Positions 34,850 to 42,872 of a stretch of DNA of 64,000 nt are shown here, piece after piece. The notes under the pieces were generated by a model. The model worked only from the letters and a program-made list of their open reading frames with translations. It searched no databases and was not told where the DNA came from. The DNA comes from Facklamia lactis (GTDB lineage Bacteria; Bacillota; Bacilli; Lactobacillales; Aerococcaceae): assembly GCF_015863205.1 (NCBI RefSeq), contig NZ_JACBXQ010000002.1, forward strand, positions 124,001 to 188,000. The letters run 5' to 3'. The number at the start of each line of letters is the position of its first letter. Within the stretch, counting starts at the first letter, position 1. The position numbers were made by a program, and so were the translations under genes.

Positions 34850-35343
34850 TTTTTTTGATTCTTAAGTGGCTTTAGAATAAGGTTTATAGCACTGGGGAAT
34901 CCAACCAAACTCCCAACCGGTTGAATTATACTATATTTTGAGCACAAAAAATAACACTATCTTAAAGTTAAAGAGTCCTTCTAAAATCCTTATCCGGATT
35001 TTAGGAGGGTTCTTCATAAATTGGTGGGTTTTTTGTTTTTTTATATAAATAACACTTGATCGCGTATCCTTTATAGGACCTAATATGGATAGAAGGTCAG
35101 AAAAGGAAGATGCAAATATGAAGACTAGGAAATAAATAAAAAAAAGAAAAAAGCAAAAACAAAAAGGATATTATAGAGTTGGTCGCCAAACTACTCACTA
35201 TAATATCCACACTATACAACTTGTATAAGTCGCTAACAGAATAACAACTAAAGGGACGTTGACCTTCCTTCCCTTTTATTCTAAATGATATGAAATGAGA
35301 ATTCAAATGAATAAAGATAAAAAACAAATCTAAGAATTTTATT
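34850..35343. other. Gene-free stretch with two hairpins
   Basis: No convincing gene. At 34972-35013 a hairpin with a CTAAAATCC / GGATTTTAG core is seen, probably a terminator. At 35166-35208 an 11-bp perfect inverted repeat GGATATTATAG / CTATAATATCC encloses a second short inverted repeat (TTGG / CCAA), unlike a terminator because no T run follows. Confidence 0.6.
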
Positions 35344-35388
35344 TTGGGCTATTTTACTAATGATCAATATGCTTATTATGGTGACACG

Positions 35389-35628
35389 ATGGCCAAAATA
35401 GCAGATGTAAACTTAATTAAATGGCTCTTAAAAAATAAATCAGGGTATAGAATAGCTAAAGATACTGGCATTTCTCAATCCGCTTTTGTTTCTTTTAAGT
35501 GTTCAACTAAAATCCATGAATTATACTTCTCAAGTTTAACCGCAAATTTAGAAAAGTTAACATCCGGAATATCTTTTATCTCAGCAATCACGTTAATTGT
35601 ACTGACCAATTCTTCTTATCGATACTAG
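35389..35628 (+). pseudogene. Small helix-turn-helix protein, probably degenerate
   Basis: From ATG 35389 the frame reads MAKIADVNLIKWLLKNKSGY and then RIAKDTGISQSAFVSF, resembling short HTH regulators of phages and mobile elements. The recognition helix is followed by a segment that lacks the usual SGK loop and ends in a hydrophobic tail with no family likeness. No good ribosome site precedes it. I think this is a decayed gene, but a small functional regulator cannot be excluded. Confidence 0.4.
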
Positions 35629-36011
35629 GAACAATCCAAAGATAAAATATGAATTCAAGAAGATTTGGCACTTTTTTGGCACTCGACAATAAAATCATCG
35701 CCATTTAAGAAACTTAAAGTATTATTTTGTAATTCTACTCAATTAAATTAAAACACGTCTAACAGCGCTATAAATTATTATAGAAGTGTTTTGTATATAA
35801 TAAGCATAAATAAATAAATAAAAATGGCTTTACATAGGCTTTAAAAGAATTTAATTATATATACTTAACACTCTCACTCGTAACGAGCAGAGAAATAATA
35901 CCCAATTTTAAATTCTACTTCATAGCATCAAAATTTTTTTCTTAATGACCCTCCCTTTAAAAATATGATATATTATTCATAGGTTATAACACTAAAGAAT
36001 GGAGTGCTTTT
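35629..36011. other. AT-rich spacer with direct repeat and promoter-like sequence
   Basis: Contains two direct copies of TTGGCACT (35666-35685 region) and, in one frame, codons for FKKIWHFFGTRQ then a stop, reminiscent of the end of a tyrosine integrase gene. No gene is intact. The end (35960-36000) includes an AT-rich promoter-like stretch in front of the DUF1002 gene. Confidence 0.4.
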
Positions 36012-37169
36012 ATGAAAAAATTTCTTCTCAGTTTATTGTCCCTATCTCTATTTGCTCCTACTGTTTTTGCTCAAGAACAAGAGTCTTTTATGTCTGTTGG
36101 TAATTCCCTTTCCGAAGAACAAATTACCGAATTAAAATCCATTTTCGAAGCAGAAGATATACCCGAAGAAAATACTCTAACCATTGATGGCGAAATTATT
36201 AATAAGTATCTCAACGACGGTTCGTCCGATAAAGATGGTGTCTACTCCAGTTCATTCGTTACTATGTTACCTGAAGGTTCTGGATTAACCGTAGTCATCA
36301 AAACACCGGATAATATTACAAAAGTTAATAAAAAAACTTATGAAAATGCTGCTATTTCTGCGGGAGCTAAAGATGCCATTATTCAGATTGGTTCTACCAC
36401 TCCAGTCAGTGGAGAAGGTGCCTTAGCTGGTGTCTACGAAATTTTCTCCCAAGCCGGTTTAGAATTAGACAAAGAAGATATTCAAACAGCAGAACAACAA
36501 ATTAAGATTGAACAATTATTAGCAGAAGAGACAGAGCTAACGGAGCAAGAAATTGCCACGGTTGTTGCAAAAATTAATATCGAAGTGATTGACGTACTTG
36601 AAGAAAATGAAGAGGCTTCAGAACAAGAAATTGAAGACGCAATTGTTTCTTTCTTGAAGAAGAATGACCATGATTTTGAAGCAAAAACCACAGAAGCGAT
36701 CATTGAACATGGTATCGGCTTTTCTAAATCTTCAGTTGCACTCGATCCTGCTACCAAAAAATCACTACTCTCCAATATCCCCTCTGACAATCAAAACGTT
36801 GGTCAAAAATTTGAACAAGGAAACATTGCAGCTGAAATTTCGGACGTTTATTTAACAGAGAAGAGAAATGAATATGCAGATCAAACATATGAAAATGTTC
36901 TGATATTAGAGTACACTCTTTTCAATAATTCAGACAAAGAATATTATACCGGCAATGAATTTACGTTATATGTTGATGGGGCCAAAGCTGACAATTACTT
37001 ATTATTAGATTCCTCTTTTGACTCCGTTTCTGCGGGTCGACAAGTAGACTGTAAAATCGCCTTTGGCTTTGATGGCCCAACAGATAATATGGAACTTGAA
37101 TTGAAAGACACTCTTGATTATGAAGGTGATCCAGTTATCATCCCATTAGAAAACATAGAAAAAAAGTAA
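36012..37169 (+). CDS. Exported DUF1002 protein with a DUF4352/DUF5067-like C-terminal domain
   Basis: 385 residues. Signal peptide of 20 residues ending VFAQEQ (SPase I site, AQ). Residues 25-250 match DUF1002 (YpuA-like): GDEI-type start SVGNSLSEEQITELKSIF, ISAGAKDAIIQIGSTTPVSGEGALAGVYEIF. Residues about 260-385 form an Ig-like DUF4352/DUF5067-type domain (YLTEKRNEYADQTYENVLILEYTLFNN, GNEFTLYVDGAK). The last domain is about 60 percent identical by eye to that of the protein at 38869-39477. No lipobox or wall anchor, so it is probably secreted. Start ATG after GGAG. Function is unknown. Confidence 0.82.
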   Translation: MKKFLLSLLSLSLFAPTVFAQEQESFMSVGNSLSEEQITELKSIFEAEDIPEENTLTIDGEIINKYLNDGSSDKDGVYSSSFVTMLPEGSGLTVVIKTPDNITKVNKKTYENAAISAGAKDAIIQIGSTTPVSGEGALAGVYEIFSQAGLELDKEDIQTAEQQIKIEQLLAEETELTEQEIATVVAKINIEVIDVLEENEEASEQEIEDAIVSFLKKNDHDFEAKTTEAIIEHGIGFSKSSVALDPATKKSLLSNIPSDNQNVGQKFEQGNIAAEISDVYLTEKRNEYADQTYENVLILEYTLFNNSDKEYYTGNEFTLYVDGAKADNYLLLDSSFDSVSAGRQVDCKIAFGFDGPTDNMELELKDTLDYEGDPVIIPLENIEKK

Positions 37170-37183
37170 TCAAATGATTTTTA

Positions 37184-37215
37184 AAAAGAAGGCAGATAAT
37201 TATCTGCCTTCTTTT
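37184..37215. terminator. Bidirectional terminator between convergent genes
   Basis: Perfect 14-bp stem AAAAGAAGGCAGAT / complement with flanking A and T runs. It serves the DUF1002 gene (plus) and the membrane protein gene (minus), lying 14 and 9 bases from their stops. Confidence 0.9.
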
Positions 37216-37224
37216 TGACTGATA

Positions 37225-37617
37225 CTAAACCTCTATTTCATTTTCACCATAATACGCCATAAGAATCAAAATTAAAGAACTACATGCAAATAGTCCATCC
37301 ATAATTCCAGACGGTAACATAAACACCATCAAGACCATTGTTACCAGACAGTTTATAATAGATAGTATGAATCCCCACTTTCGTCTCTTCAACAACCCCA
37401 GAGCCCCAACACTTCTGACTACTCCAAAGATCAGACTCATCATTAGCATCCATTCCAAATTTTTCTGAAAATATTCCAGATAAAAAATTTCCATTTCAAT
37501 TTCATTTACGTTAACAAAACCAGTTAATATTGTTAAGATAAAAAATATTCCGGTTCCTAATTCCATCACTAATCCATGAAGTAACATCAAAATGGCGGCT
37601 ACTCTTATTTTTTTCAT
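37225..37617 (-). CDS. Small membrane protein (DUF4064-like)
   Basis: 130 residues with four hydrophobic segments (about 7-30, 53-72, 83-100, 103-122) and the turn LLKRRKWGFILSI, a feature of DUF4064-type and similar small four-span proteins. Starts at ATG 37617 with a GAGAGGG site. Unknown role. The distribution of such proteins in accessory clusters suggests envelope or immunity-type functions, not shown here. Confidence 0.65.
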   Translation of the reverse strand: MKKIRVAAILMLLHGLVMELGTGIFFILTILTGFVNVNEIEMEIFYLEYFQKNLEWMLMMSLIFGVVRSVGALGLLKRRKWGFILSIINCLVTMVLMVFMLPSGIMDGLFACSSLILILMAYYGENEIEV

Positions 37618-37840
37618 TTTGACCCTCTCTAATTTAGATAATCACATAATTAAAATTAGTATCAAAGAAATATTCTTACTAATATTTTATAATATTCATA
37701 ATTATTTTTACACTAAATTTGAGCAGATCTTATTAAGCTGAGTTTTTTTAATAACTTACAATTTTTAAACTAACATATCATTCTACTTACCTCTAATAAA
37801 TAGAATTAAATGATTGCTATGACTGTATTACATAAACCAT

Positions 37841-38056
37841 TTATTTTAAACGTTTATTTTTGTGTATTCTCTTATACCATACCCATTGAATGAAGAAAAT
37901 AAAAAAGTTAAACACAGTCCATACCGCAAAACTAATCATTTTAACTTCTAAAGTGTTAGCTGCTCCAGCACCATCATTTACACGAAGAAAAAGAAATAAG
38001 CTCACTACAATATATATAATAAACTCAGCTATACTAACCATTCTCCAAACTTTCAT
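37841..38056 (-). CDS. Two-span membrane micro-protein
   Basis: 71 residues with two hydrophobic segments (about 9-23 and 41-60) and a basic tail RIHKNKRLK. No recognised family. An AGGAG lies upstream at a longer than usual distance (about 12 bases), so the start may be imprecise. Transcribed in the same direction as the 37225-37617 gene with a gap of 223 bases. Confidence 0.5.
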   Translation of the reverse strand: MKVWRMVSIAEFIIYIVVSLFLFLRVNDGAGAANTLEVKMISFAVWTVFNFFIFFIQWVWYKRIHKNKRLK

Positions 38057-38230
38057 CCATAATCATCTCCTAACTTATTGATAAACTATTTTTTCTGCTC
38101 CGCGAACGATGCGATTAGACTTTTCTCCATACTTTTCTTATTAAAAGAAGTATAAGGAAAAAGTTATTCTTAAAATGAAGATTAGCCCTTATGATATCCT
38201 CATTTCATGCCAAATAGGGGAGTATTTATA

Positions 38231-38281
38231 ATGCTAAATAATAAACATCCATATTTTATTATAATTATATATATAGCTTGA
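38231..38281 (+). CDS. Possible 16-residue hydrophobic peptide
   Basis: MLNNKHPYFIIIIYIA, preceded by GGGGAG eight bases before the ATG and followed about 65 bases later by a terminator (38346-38376). Size and hydrophobicity resemble leader peptides or type I toxins, but no antisense RNA was identified. It could be chance. Confidence 0.3.
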   Translation: MLNNKHPYFIIIIYIA

Positions 38282-38345
38282 GGCGCTAAAATTTTAATGC
38301 TATTATGATTTTATTATTCGTATTAAGGAGAACTCTTCTCCCCTC

Positions 38346-38376
38346 CTCCTAGCCTTTATTGGTTAGGAGTTTTTTA
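38346..38376 (+). terminator. Terminator of an unidentified plus-strand transcript
   Basis: Stem CTCCTAGCC / GGTTAGGAG (one G-U pair) with a 6-base loop and a run of T (TTTTTTATTTTT). Its presence implies a transcript across 38200-38376. Confidence 0.75.
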
Positions 38377-38423
38377 TTTTTAGAAATTTTATAAAAATCA
38401 TTATTCAAAACAAATACTAATGT

Positions 38424-38522
38424 CTAGTCTTTTTTCTCTTTACTACTTTCTTCTTCTGAGCTAGCTCCTAAAATACCAGCACAAATTGCAACCGCAATAC
38501 ATAACCACAATACTAAGTTCAT
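38424..38522 (-). CDS. 32-residue membrane micro-protein
   Basis: ATG at 38522 preceded by GGGGAAG, giving MNLVLWLCIAVAICAGILGA then a charged tail (SSEEESSKEKKD). One clear membrane span. Too short for family assignment. The orderly span-then-acidic-basic tail and the ribosome site argue for a real gene. Confidence 0.45.
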   Translation of the reverse strand: MNLVLWLCIAVAICAGILGASSEEESSKEKKD

Positions 38523-38868
38523 GCTCAAGCTTCCCCGTTTCATCAATATTTCTTATCTAAATCGTATCAAGTTTTATGTTATTTCAAATCAGGCAAAAGT
38601 CCTATTGAACTTAAGCTAAAATTTTAATCATTTCTCTCTTTTAACACTACTCACACAAGACATCTTTATCAATGATATCGATTAAAAACATTTTAAAAAG
38701 TGGCTATTAATTTCATCATATAATTGTAAATTTTATGTAAATTTTAATTCTTCAAGCCAATCATCGTCCATAATGTGATATTATTAAGCTATGGAAATGT
38801 TATTACAAGTGTAAGTATGCGTTTTCGTAATATCATTTTTCACAAAACAATCATACGGAGGAAACAAT

Positions 38869-39477
38869 ATGAAAAAAAGTCTATTGTTATTCACAAGTTT
38901 ATTTATTCTCGCTGGTAATACTCCTGTTTTTGCTCAAAATCAAAGTGAAGCAAGTCAAGAAGATATAACAGATTTAGAAGCTGAAATCGAAGATAAAAAA
39001 GCTGAAATTGAAGAATTAGAAGCTCAATTAAAAGAACTAAGCGGTAATTCCGAAGACAAAGAAGACAAAGAAGACAAACCAGAAAATGGTGGTAAAGTCA
39101 TCGGAGAAACATTTGAATTTGACGGTATCGAAGTAACCATTGAAGATTTATATCTCACTGAAGAAAGAGACGAATACGAAGATAAAGAATACGATAACGT
39201 CTTAGTCATTGAATATACTCTCTTAAATAATACTGAAGAAGAATACTATACAGGTAGTGAATTTGAGCTTTATGTAGACGGTTCTAAAGCCTCTGATTAT
39301 TACATGATGGATACTACTTATGACTCTGTTTCAAAAGGAAGAGAAGTAGATTGTAAAGTAGCTTTTGGCTTCAATGGTGAAGCAAAGAATATGGAACTAG
39401 AATTCTCTCAATTATATAGCATGTCGGATACCGAAACCGTCGTGATCCCTCTAGAAGACGTAGAAGAAAGACAATAA
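38869..39477 (+). CDS. Exported coiled-coil protein with a DUF4352/DUF5067-like domain
   Basis: 202 residues. Signal peptide ending PVFAQNQ, then a short coiled coil (DLEAEIEDKKAEIEELEAQLKEL, about 32-55), an acidic linker, and an Ig-like domain (about 78-200) with YLTEERDEYEDKEYDNVLVIEYTLLNN and GSEFELYVDGSKASDY. The last domain is a paralogue of the C-terminal domain of the 36012-37169 protein, joined to a different N-terminus. Good GGAGG site; own terminator. Function unknown; secreted, no lipobox. Confidence 0.85.
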   Translation: MKKSLLLFTSLFILAGNTPVFAQNQSEASQEDITDLEAEIEDKKAEIEELEAQLKELSGNSEDKEDKEDKPENGGKVIGETFEFDGIEVTIEDLYLTEERDEYEDKEYDNVLVIEYTLLNNTEEEYYTGSEFELYVDGSKASDYYMMDTTYDSVSKGREVDCKVAFGFNGEAKNMELEFSQLYSMSDTETVVIPLEDVEERQ

Positions 39478-39480
39478 GAA

Positions 39481-39505
39481 AAGAAGCCAATAGGCTTCTT
39501 TTTTA
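39481..39505 (+). terminator. Terminator of the coiled-coil protein gene
   Basis: AAGAAGCC / GGCTTCTT stem with a four-base loop and T run, four bases past the stop. Confidence 0.85.
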
Positions 39506-39685
39506 TGTTCTTAATACCAATCCTGCTGAATCAGATAAAGCTAGATCATTAATACCCATTTATCATCTCTCAACTCTTCTTTAATTCTGTGGTGGCAAAG
39601 CTATTACCTTCAAAAATTCGTCATAAGTATAAGCCTATTTAGACATTGTTCTGACTTCGATACTCTTTAATACTAGAATAGTAAG

Positions 39686-39715
39686 AGGAGACCCAGTCAT
39701 TTTTCTAGGTCTCCT
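39686..39715 (-). terminator. Probable terminator of the SPFH/RHH operon
   Basis: AGGAGACC / GGTCTCCT stem-loop six bases beyond the RHH gene stop; the minus-strand T tract is weak, so efficiency is uncertain. Confidence 0.55.
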
Positions 39716-39720
39716 TTTAT

Positions 39721-39918
39721 TTAATCAATATCCAAATCAATGCCCTCATCTAATCTTTCCGAGACATATTTACCATCTTTCTTACGCTGTTTCACACATT
39801 CAGTCAATAAATATTCAATCTGTCCATTGACTGATCTAAAATCATCTTCTGCCCATGCAGCTAGAGCATTGTATAATTTCTCAGAAACACGTAAAGGAAT
39901 TTGTTTTTTCTTACTCAA
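39721..39918 (-). CDS. Arc-type ribbon-helix-helix DNA-binding protein
   Basis: 65 residues. [44 protein letters not shown] has the short beta strand (IPLRV) and two helices of the Arc/MetJ fold. It begins with TTG directly after the SPFH stop codon, with AGGAAG ten bases upstream inside the SPFH coding end. SPFH plus Arc-like gene pairs are common in Firmicutes. It is a candidate autoregulator through the palindrome at 40984-41006. Confidence 0.85.
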   Translation of the reverse strand: MSKKKQIPLRVSEKLYNALAAWAEDDFRSVNGQIEYLLTECVKQRKKDGKYVSERLDEGIDLDID

Positions 39919-40938
39919 TTAATACAAACTTCCTGAATTAACAACAGGCTGAGCGTCATGATTTCCACATAAAACCACTAATAAGTTTGAAACCATTGCT
40001 GCTTTACGCTCCTCATCTAGTTCAACAATATCTCCCTCACTTAAACGATCCAACGCCAACTCAACCATTCCAACTGCTCCATCGACAATCATCATTCTTG
40101 CATCAATAATTGCAGAGGCTTGTTGTCTTTGCAACATTGCGGCAGCAATCTCAGGAGCATAAGCCAGGTAAGTAATTCTCGCATCAATAATCTCTAATCC
40201 AGCATTTACCACTTTTGCTTGAATTTCTTCCTTAATACGCTGAGCTACCACTTCACTAGATCCTCTAAGGCTTCCATCATCTGCAATCCCATCACCTGTT
40301 GTATCAACGTTTGGTGCAATATCATAGGGATAGATGCGGACAATATTTCTTACAGCAGAATCACATTGGAGTGATAAATATTCTTTAAAATTATCTACAT
40401 CAAAAACCGCTTTTGCTGTATCTGTAACACGCCACATCACTGCAATTCCAATTTCAATTGGATTTCCTAAACAATCATTTATTTTTTGTTTAGAGTTATT
40501 TAAAGTCATAATTTTGAGCGAAATTCGTTTATCTGGCCATTGTAAGTTATTTCCATTCTCATTCATACCCGTTTTAATTTGAATTTTAGAGCTTTTTACA
40601 TCTCCACTCTGACCCAAAGTAGTTGATGCTGCTGGATTAACAGCAGTTGAAAATGGATTCACGAAATAAATACCAGGTGATTTAAGAGTTCCGATATAAT
40701 TTCCAAAAAGGGTTAAAACTAATGCTTCTTGAGGCTTAAGGATTTTAATTCCCAAAAAAAGAATCCATCCTAAAGCAAGCCAAACAACGATAACTACATA
40801 CAAAAACTGAATTCCAGGAAAGTTTACTTCATTTGATATAAGCCCTACTAAAGCAACTACAGCCCCGATATACATCGTAAAAATCAAAAACAAGGCTGGT
40901 AAGCCATTTGGTTTTCTACTTATTACTTTTTCTTCCAT
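39919..40938 (-). CDS. SPFH/band 7 domain membrane protein
   Basis: About 339 residues: two adjacent membrane spans (about 15-35, 45-64), then the SPFH domain (PQEALVLTLFGNYIGTLKSPGIYFVNPF, IMTLNNSKQKINDCLGNPIEIGIAVMWRVTDT, LEIIDARITYLAYAPEIAAAMLQRQQA). SPFH proteins scaffold membrane microdomains as large oligomers. This member is of the short prokaryotic type that is paired with an Arc-like protein. The ATG at 40938 follows AGAGTGG; a TTG at 40959 is the other option. Promoter and operator lie 45-85 bases upstream. Confidence 0.9.
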   Translation of the reverse strand: MEEKVISRKPNGLPALFLIFTMYIGAVVALVGLISNEVNFPGIQFLYVVIVVWLALGWILFLGIKILKPQEALVLTLFGNYIGTLKSPGIYFVNPFSTAVNPAASTTLGQSGDVKSSKIQIKTGMNENGNNLQWPDKRISLKIMTLNNSKQKINDCLGNPIEIGIAVMWRVTDTAKAVFDVDNFKEYLSLQCDSAVRNIVRIYPYDIAPNVDTTGDGIADDGSLRGSSEVVAQRIKEEIQAKVVNAGLEIIDARITYLAYAPEIAAAMLQRQQASAIIDARMMIVDGAVGMVELALDRLSEGDIVELDEERKAAMVSNLLVVLCGNHDAQPVVNSGSLY

Positions 40939-40983
40939 TTTATCCACTCTTTCTTTCAAGTAATTTAACGATCAGTAATTCTA

Positions 40984-41006
40984 TTTGATATCATTATGAT
41001 ATCAAA
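40984..41006. promoter_or_regulatory. Perfect 11+1+11 palindromic operator over the -10 of the SPFH operon
   Basis: TTTGATATCAT-T-ATGATATCAAA is a perfect inverted repeat about a central base. It covers the -10 element (CATAAT on the minus strand). The RHH protein of the same operon is the natural candidate for binding, which would repress its own operon. Confidence 0.7.
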
Positions 41007-41021
41007 TTAGTCATTTGTCAA
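40993..41021 (-). promoter_or_regulatory. Promoter of the SPFH/RHH operon
   Basis: On the minus strand TTGACA (41021-41016) and CATAAT (40998-40993) are spaced by 17 bases. Confidence 0.7.
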
Positions 41022-41140
41022 TCATTTATCTAAATTTTAATTAAAAATTGTATTGCTCACCAAATTCAGTTAACATTCTATGTCGGAAACTTTACATCAA
41101 GTAATCTTGTAATAAATCGTTTTCCTATCTAAAAAAATAA

Positions 41141-41166
41141 AAAACTCTAGTATAAACTAGAGTTTT
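41141..41166 (-). terminator. Terminator of the 41-residue gene
   Basis: 11-bp perfect stem (AAAACTCTAGT / ACTAGAGTTTT) with a 4-base loop; T-rich on both sides. It follows the micro-gene at 41189-41314 on the minus strand. Confidence 0.85.
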
Positions 41167-41188
41167 TTAATATATATGTAAGACATGT

Positions 41189-41314
41189 TTAGCTAAATAT
41201 TGGACGATGGTAATGGCGGTGATTATCCCTGTTATCATCATTAATATTTAAAGCGACTCCAAAAGTTACTGCAATGACCACTGTTGAGAATAACAACACC
41301 CAGAACGGATCCAT
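41189..41314 (-). CDS. 41-residue membrane micro-protein with a His-rich tail
   Basis: MDPFWVLLFSTVVIAVTFGV forms one membrane span; the tail holds DDNRDNHRHYHRP, rich in His, Asp and Arg. A GGGGGG ribosome site lies six bases before the ATG and a strong terminator follows the stop, so the unit promoter-gene-terminator looks complete. No known family. The His/Asp tail could bind metals, but nothing proves it. Confidence 0.6.
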   Translation of the reverse strand: MDPFWVLLFSTVVIAVTFGVALNINDDNRDNHRHYHRPIFS

Positions 41315-41401
41315 CTTGTTTCCCCCCTTTTTCTCATAATAAGGAAAACACACAACGACATCCCTTTCATCATACAGCTAACAATGTCTTATATTATAGT
41401 A

Positions 41402-42184
41402 TTACTGCAGAGGCCCTTGAGTTTCATCAAGATACATCAAATGATTTGATGTTCCATCCGATAGTACCTCTTCAATTAATATTATACCAGCATTTTCCGC
41501 AAAGTAAAGGCGCTTAAGACTTTGTCCATCCTCTTCTTCAATCACTAATACATTATAATAAGCTTGTGATCCAATGGAAACTGATTCCGCTGTTCCTGTA
41601 ACGGTGCGACGCTTTTCTCCCGAATAACCAGATTGATAACTTGTCCCTACTTTTAAATCTGTAGGTAAAATAAATGACTCTGACCCATCCATTGCTAAGC
41701 TAGAATAACGCATATCTTGAACAACCGAATAATCTTCAATACACGCTAGTTCATACAGACCTGTAGGTCGAATTTGATAAACAAAAGCGACCGCTTCATT
41801 TTCAGTAAATTCAGCTACTTGGAAAACCCCGTTATTATCAGGCATATATTCCATAATAACATCCTTTGTTGAAAAAAGTGTGCCATCTCCTACATACTTG
41901 TAATTCATAAACTGAGCATAAGGCACAATACTATTAAACAGACTAGGATCTACCATTTGAACTGTTGTTTCATCACTTACTACAGTAGATTCTTGACTCT
42001 CCTCGCTCATCTCTTCTGCTGTTGTTTCTTCATTCATATTATCAGTTGTAGTAACGGTTGTTTCATTACTAGAATCAGTGATTTCTTGACCATAAACAAT
42101 CGAATTAGCACCCATCACTTGCACACAAAAGATAGTACAAATTACAAGAAACAATTTCAATAAGTTCATTTTTACTTCTTGCAT
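41402..42184 (-). CDS. Exported protein of unknown function with Thr/Glu-rich linker
   Basis: 260 residues. Signal peptide (MNLLKLFLVICTIFCVQVMGANSIVYGQ, probable cleavage after YGQ), a Thr/Glu/Ser-rich linker (about 35-85), then a beta-rich domain of about 170 residues (YKYVGDGTLFSTKDVIMEYMPDNNGVFQVAEF; LPTDLKVGTSYQSG; RLYFAENAGIILIEE). The pattern of a soluble domain on a low-complexity stalk resembles several neighbours. I do not recognise the domain. Start ATG 42184 follows AAGGAGG. Confidence 0.75.
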   Translation of the reverse strand: MQEVKMNLLKLFLVICTIFCVQVMGANSIVYGQEITDSSNETTVTTTDNMNEETTAEEMSEESQESTVVSDETTVQMVDPSLFNSIVPYAQFMNYKYVGDGTLFSTKDVIMEYMPDNNGVFQVAEFTENEAVAFVYQIRPTGLYELACIEDYSVVQDMRYSSLAMDGSESFILPTDLKVGTSYQSGYSGEKRRTVTGTAESVSIGSQAYYNVLVIEEEDGQSLKRLYFAENAGIILIEEVLSDGTSNHLMYLDETQGPLQ

Positions 42185-42434
42185 ATATATCCTCCTTATC
42201 GAAACAATACCATTATGGCACTTTAACGTAGCTATTATAACATATTAAAATTCAAATTAGCATGAGATAATATGGAATAATTAATGAATTTTAACTGTCT
42301 CACCGCTTGTTTTATGAAGATTATATGAATTTGATCTGTTTGCTCTTAAACTTTTTCTTATGAGAAGGAAAAAAATTCATTTTATGGTAAGCTATTACTA
42401 TATTGTAAAATTTTTAAAATGAAGGAGTGAGCAA

Positions 42435-42860
42435 ATGACAGATTGCATTTTTTGCAAAATTATCAACGGAGAAATTCCAAATGCAAAAGTATACGAAGAC
42501 GATAAAGTCTATGCTTTTCTAGATATTTCTCAAGTAACACCTGGTCATACTTTGCTAGTACCCAAAAAACATGTATGTGATATTTTTGAATATGACGAAC
42601 ACTTAGCCTCTGAGGTATTTAGTCGTCTACCTAAAATAGCAAAAGCACTGCAACAAGCTTTACCTGATATGAAAGGTCTGAATATTTTAAATAATAATCG
42701 AGAGATTGCCTATCAAACGGTTTTTCACTCCCACATCCATTTAATCCCACGCTATCAAGAAAAAGAGGGATTTCAGCTAGAATTTACGAATAATCAGGAT
42801 AACTATCAAACCGAAGAATTTCAAGCACTCGCTCAAAAAATAAACCACAATTTTGAATAG
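42435..42860 (+). CDS. hit: HIT family nucleotide-binding protein (Hit/Hint type)
   Basis: 141 residues: CIFCKIINGEIPNAKVYEDDKVYAFLDISQVTPGHTLLVPKKH and the histidine triad HSHIHLIPR (HxHxH). Hydrolyses adenosine phosphoramidates or similar nucleotide conjugates. GAAGGAG precedes the ATG. Located upstream of a YtxH-like gene and prsA, the same neighbourhood as in Bacillus (hit, yhaH, prsA). Confidence 0.94.
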   Translation: MTDCIFCKIINGEIPNAKVYEDDKVYAFLDISQVTPGHTLLVPKKHVCDIFEYDEHLASEVFSRLPKIAKALQQALPDMKGLNILNNNREIAYQTVFHSHIHLIPRYQEKEGFQLEFTNNQDNYQTEEFQALAQKINHNFE

Positions 42861-42872
42861 AAGGTGAACAAA

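Larger units (their letters stand above)
38057..38868. other. 812-bp intergenic region with two micro-ORFs and a terminator
   Basis: Holds a 16-codon ORF (38231-38281), a plus-strand terminator (38346-38376), a 32-residue ORF on the minus strand (38424-38522), and the upstream region of the coiled-coil protein. Beyond these I see no gene. Confidence 0.7.

Noticed and set aside
35097-35327. 76-residue hydrophobic frame on the minus strand
   Set aside because: No ribosome site, composition of AT-rich non-coding DNA, and it runs over the nested hairpin.
38231-38522. Complete type I toxin-antitoxin system
   Set aside because: A hydrophobic peptide is present, but no antisense RNA promoter or known toxin motif was found.
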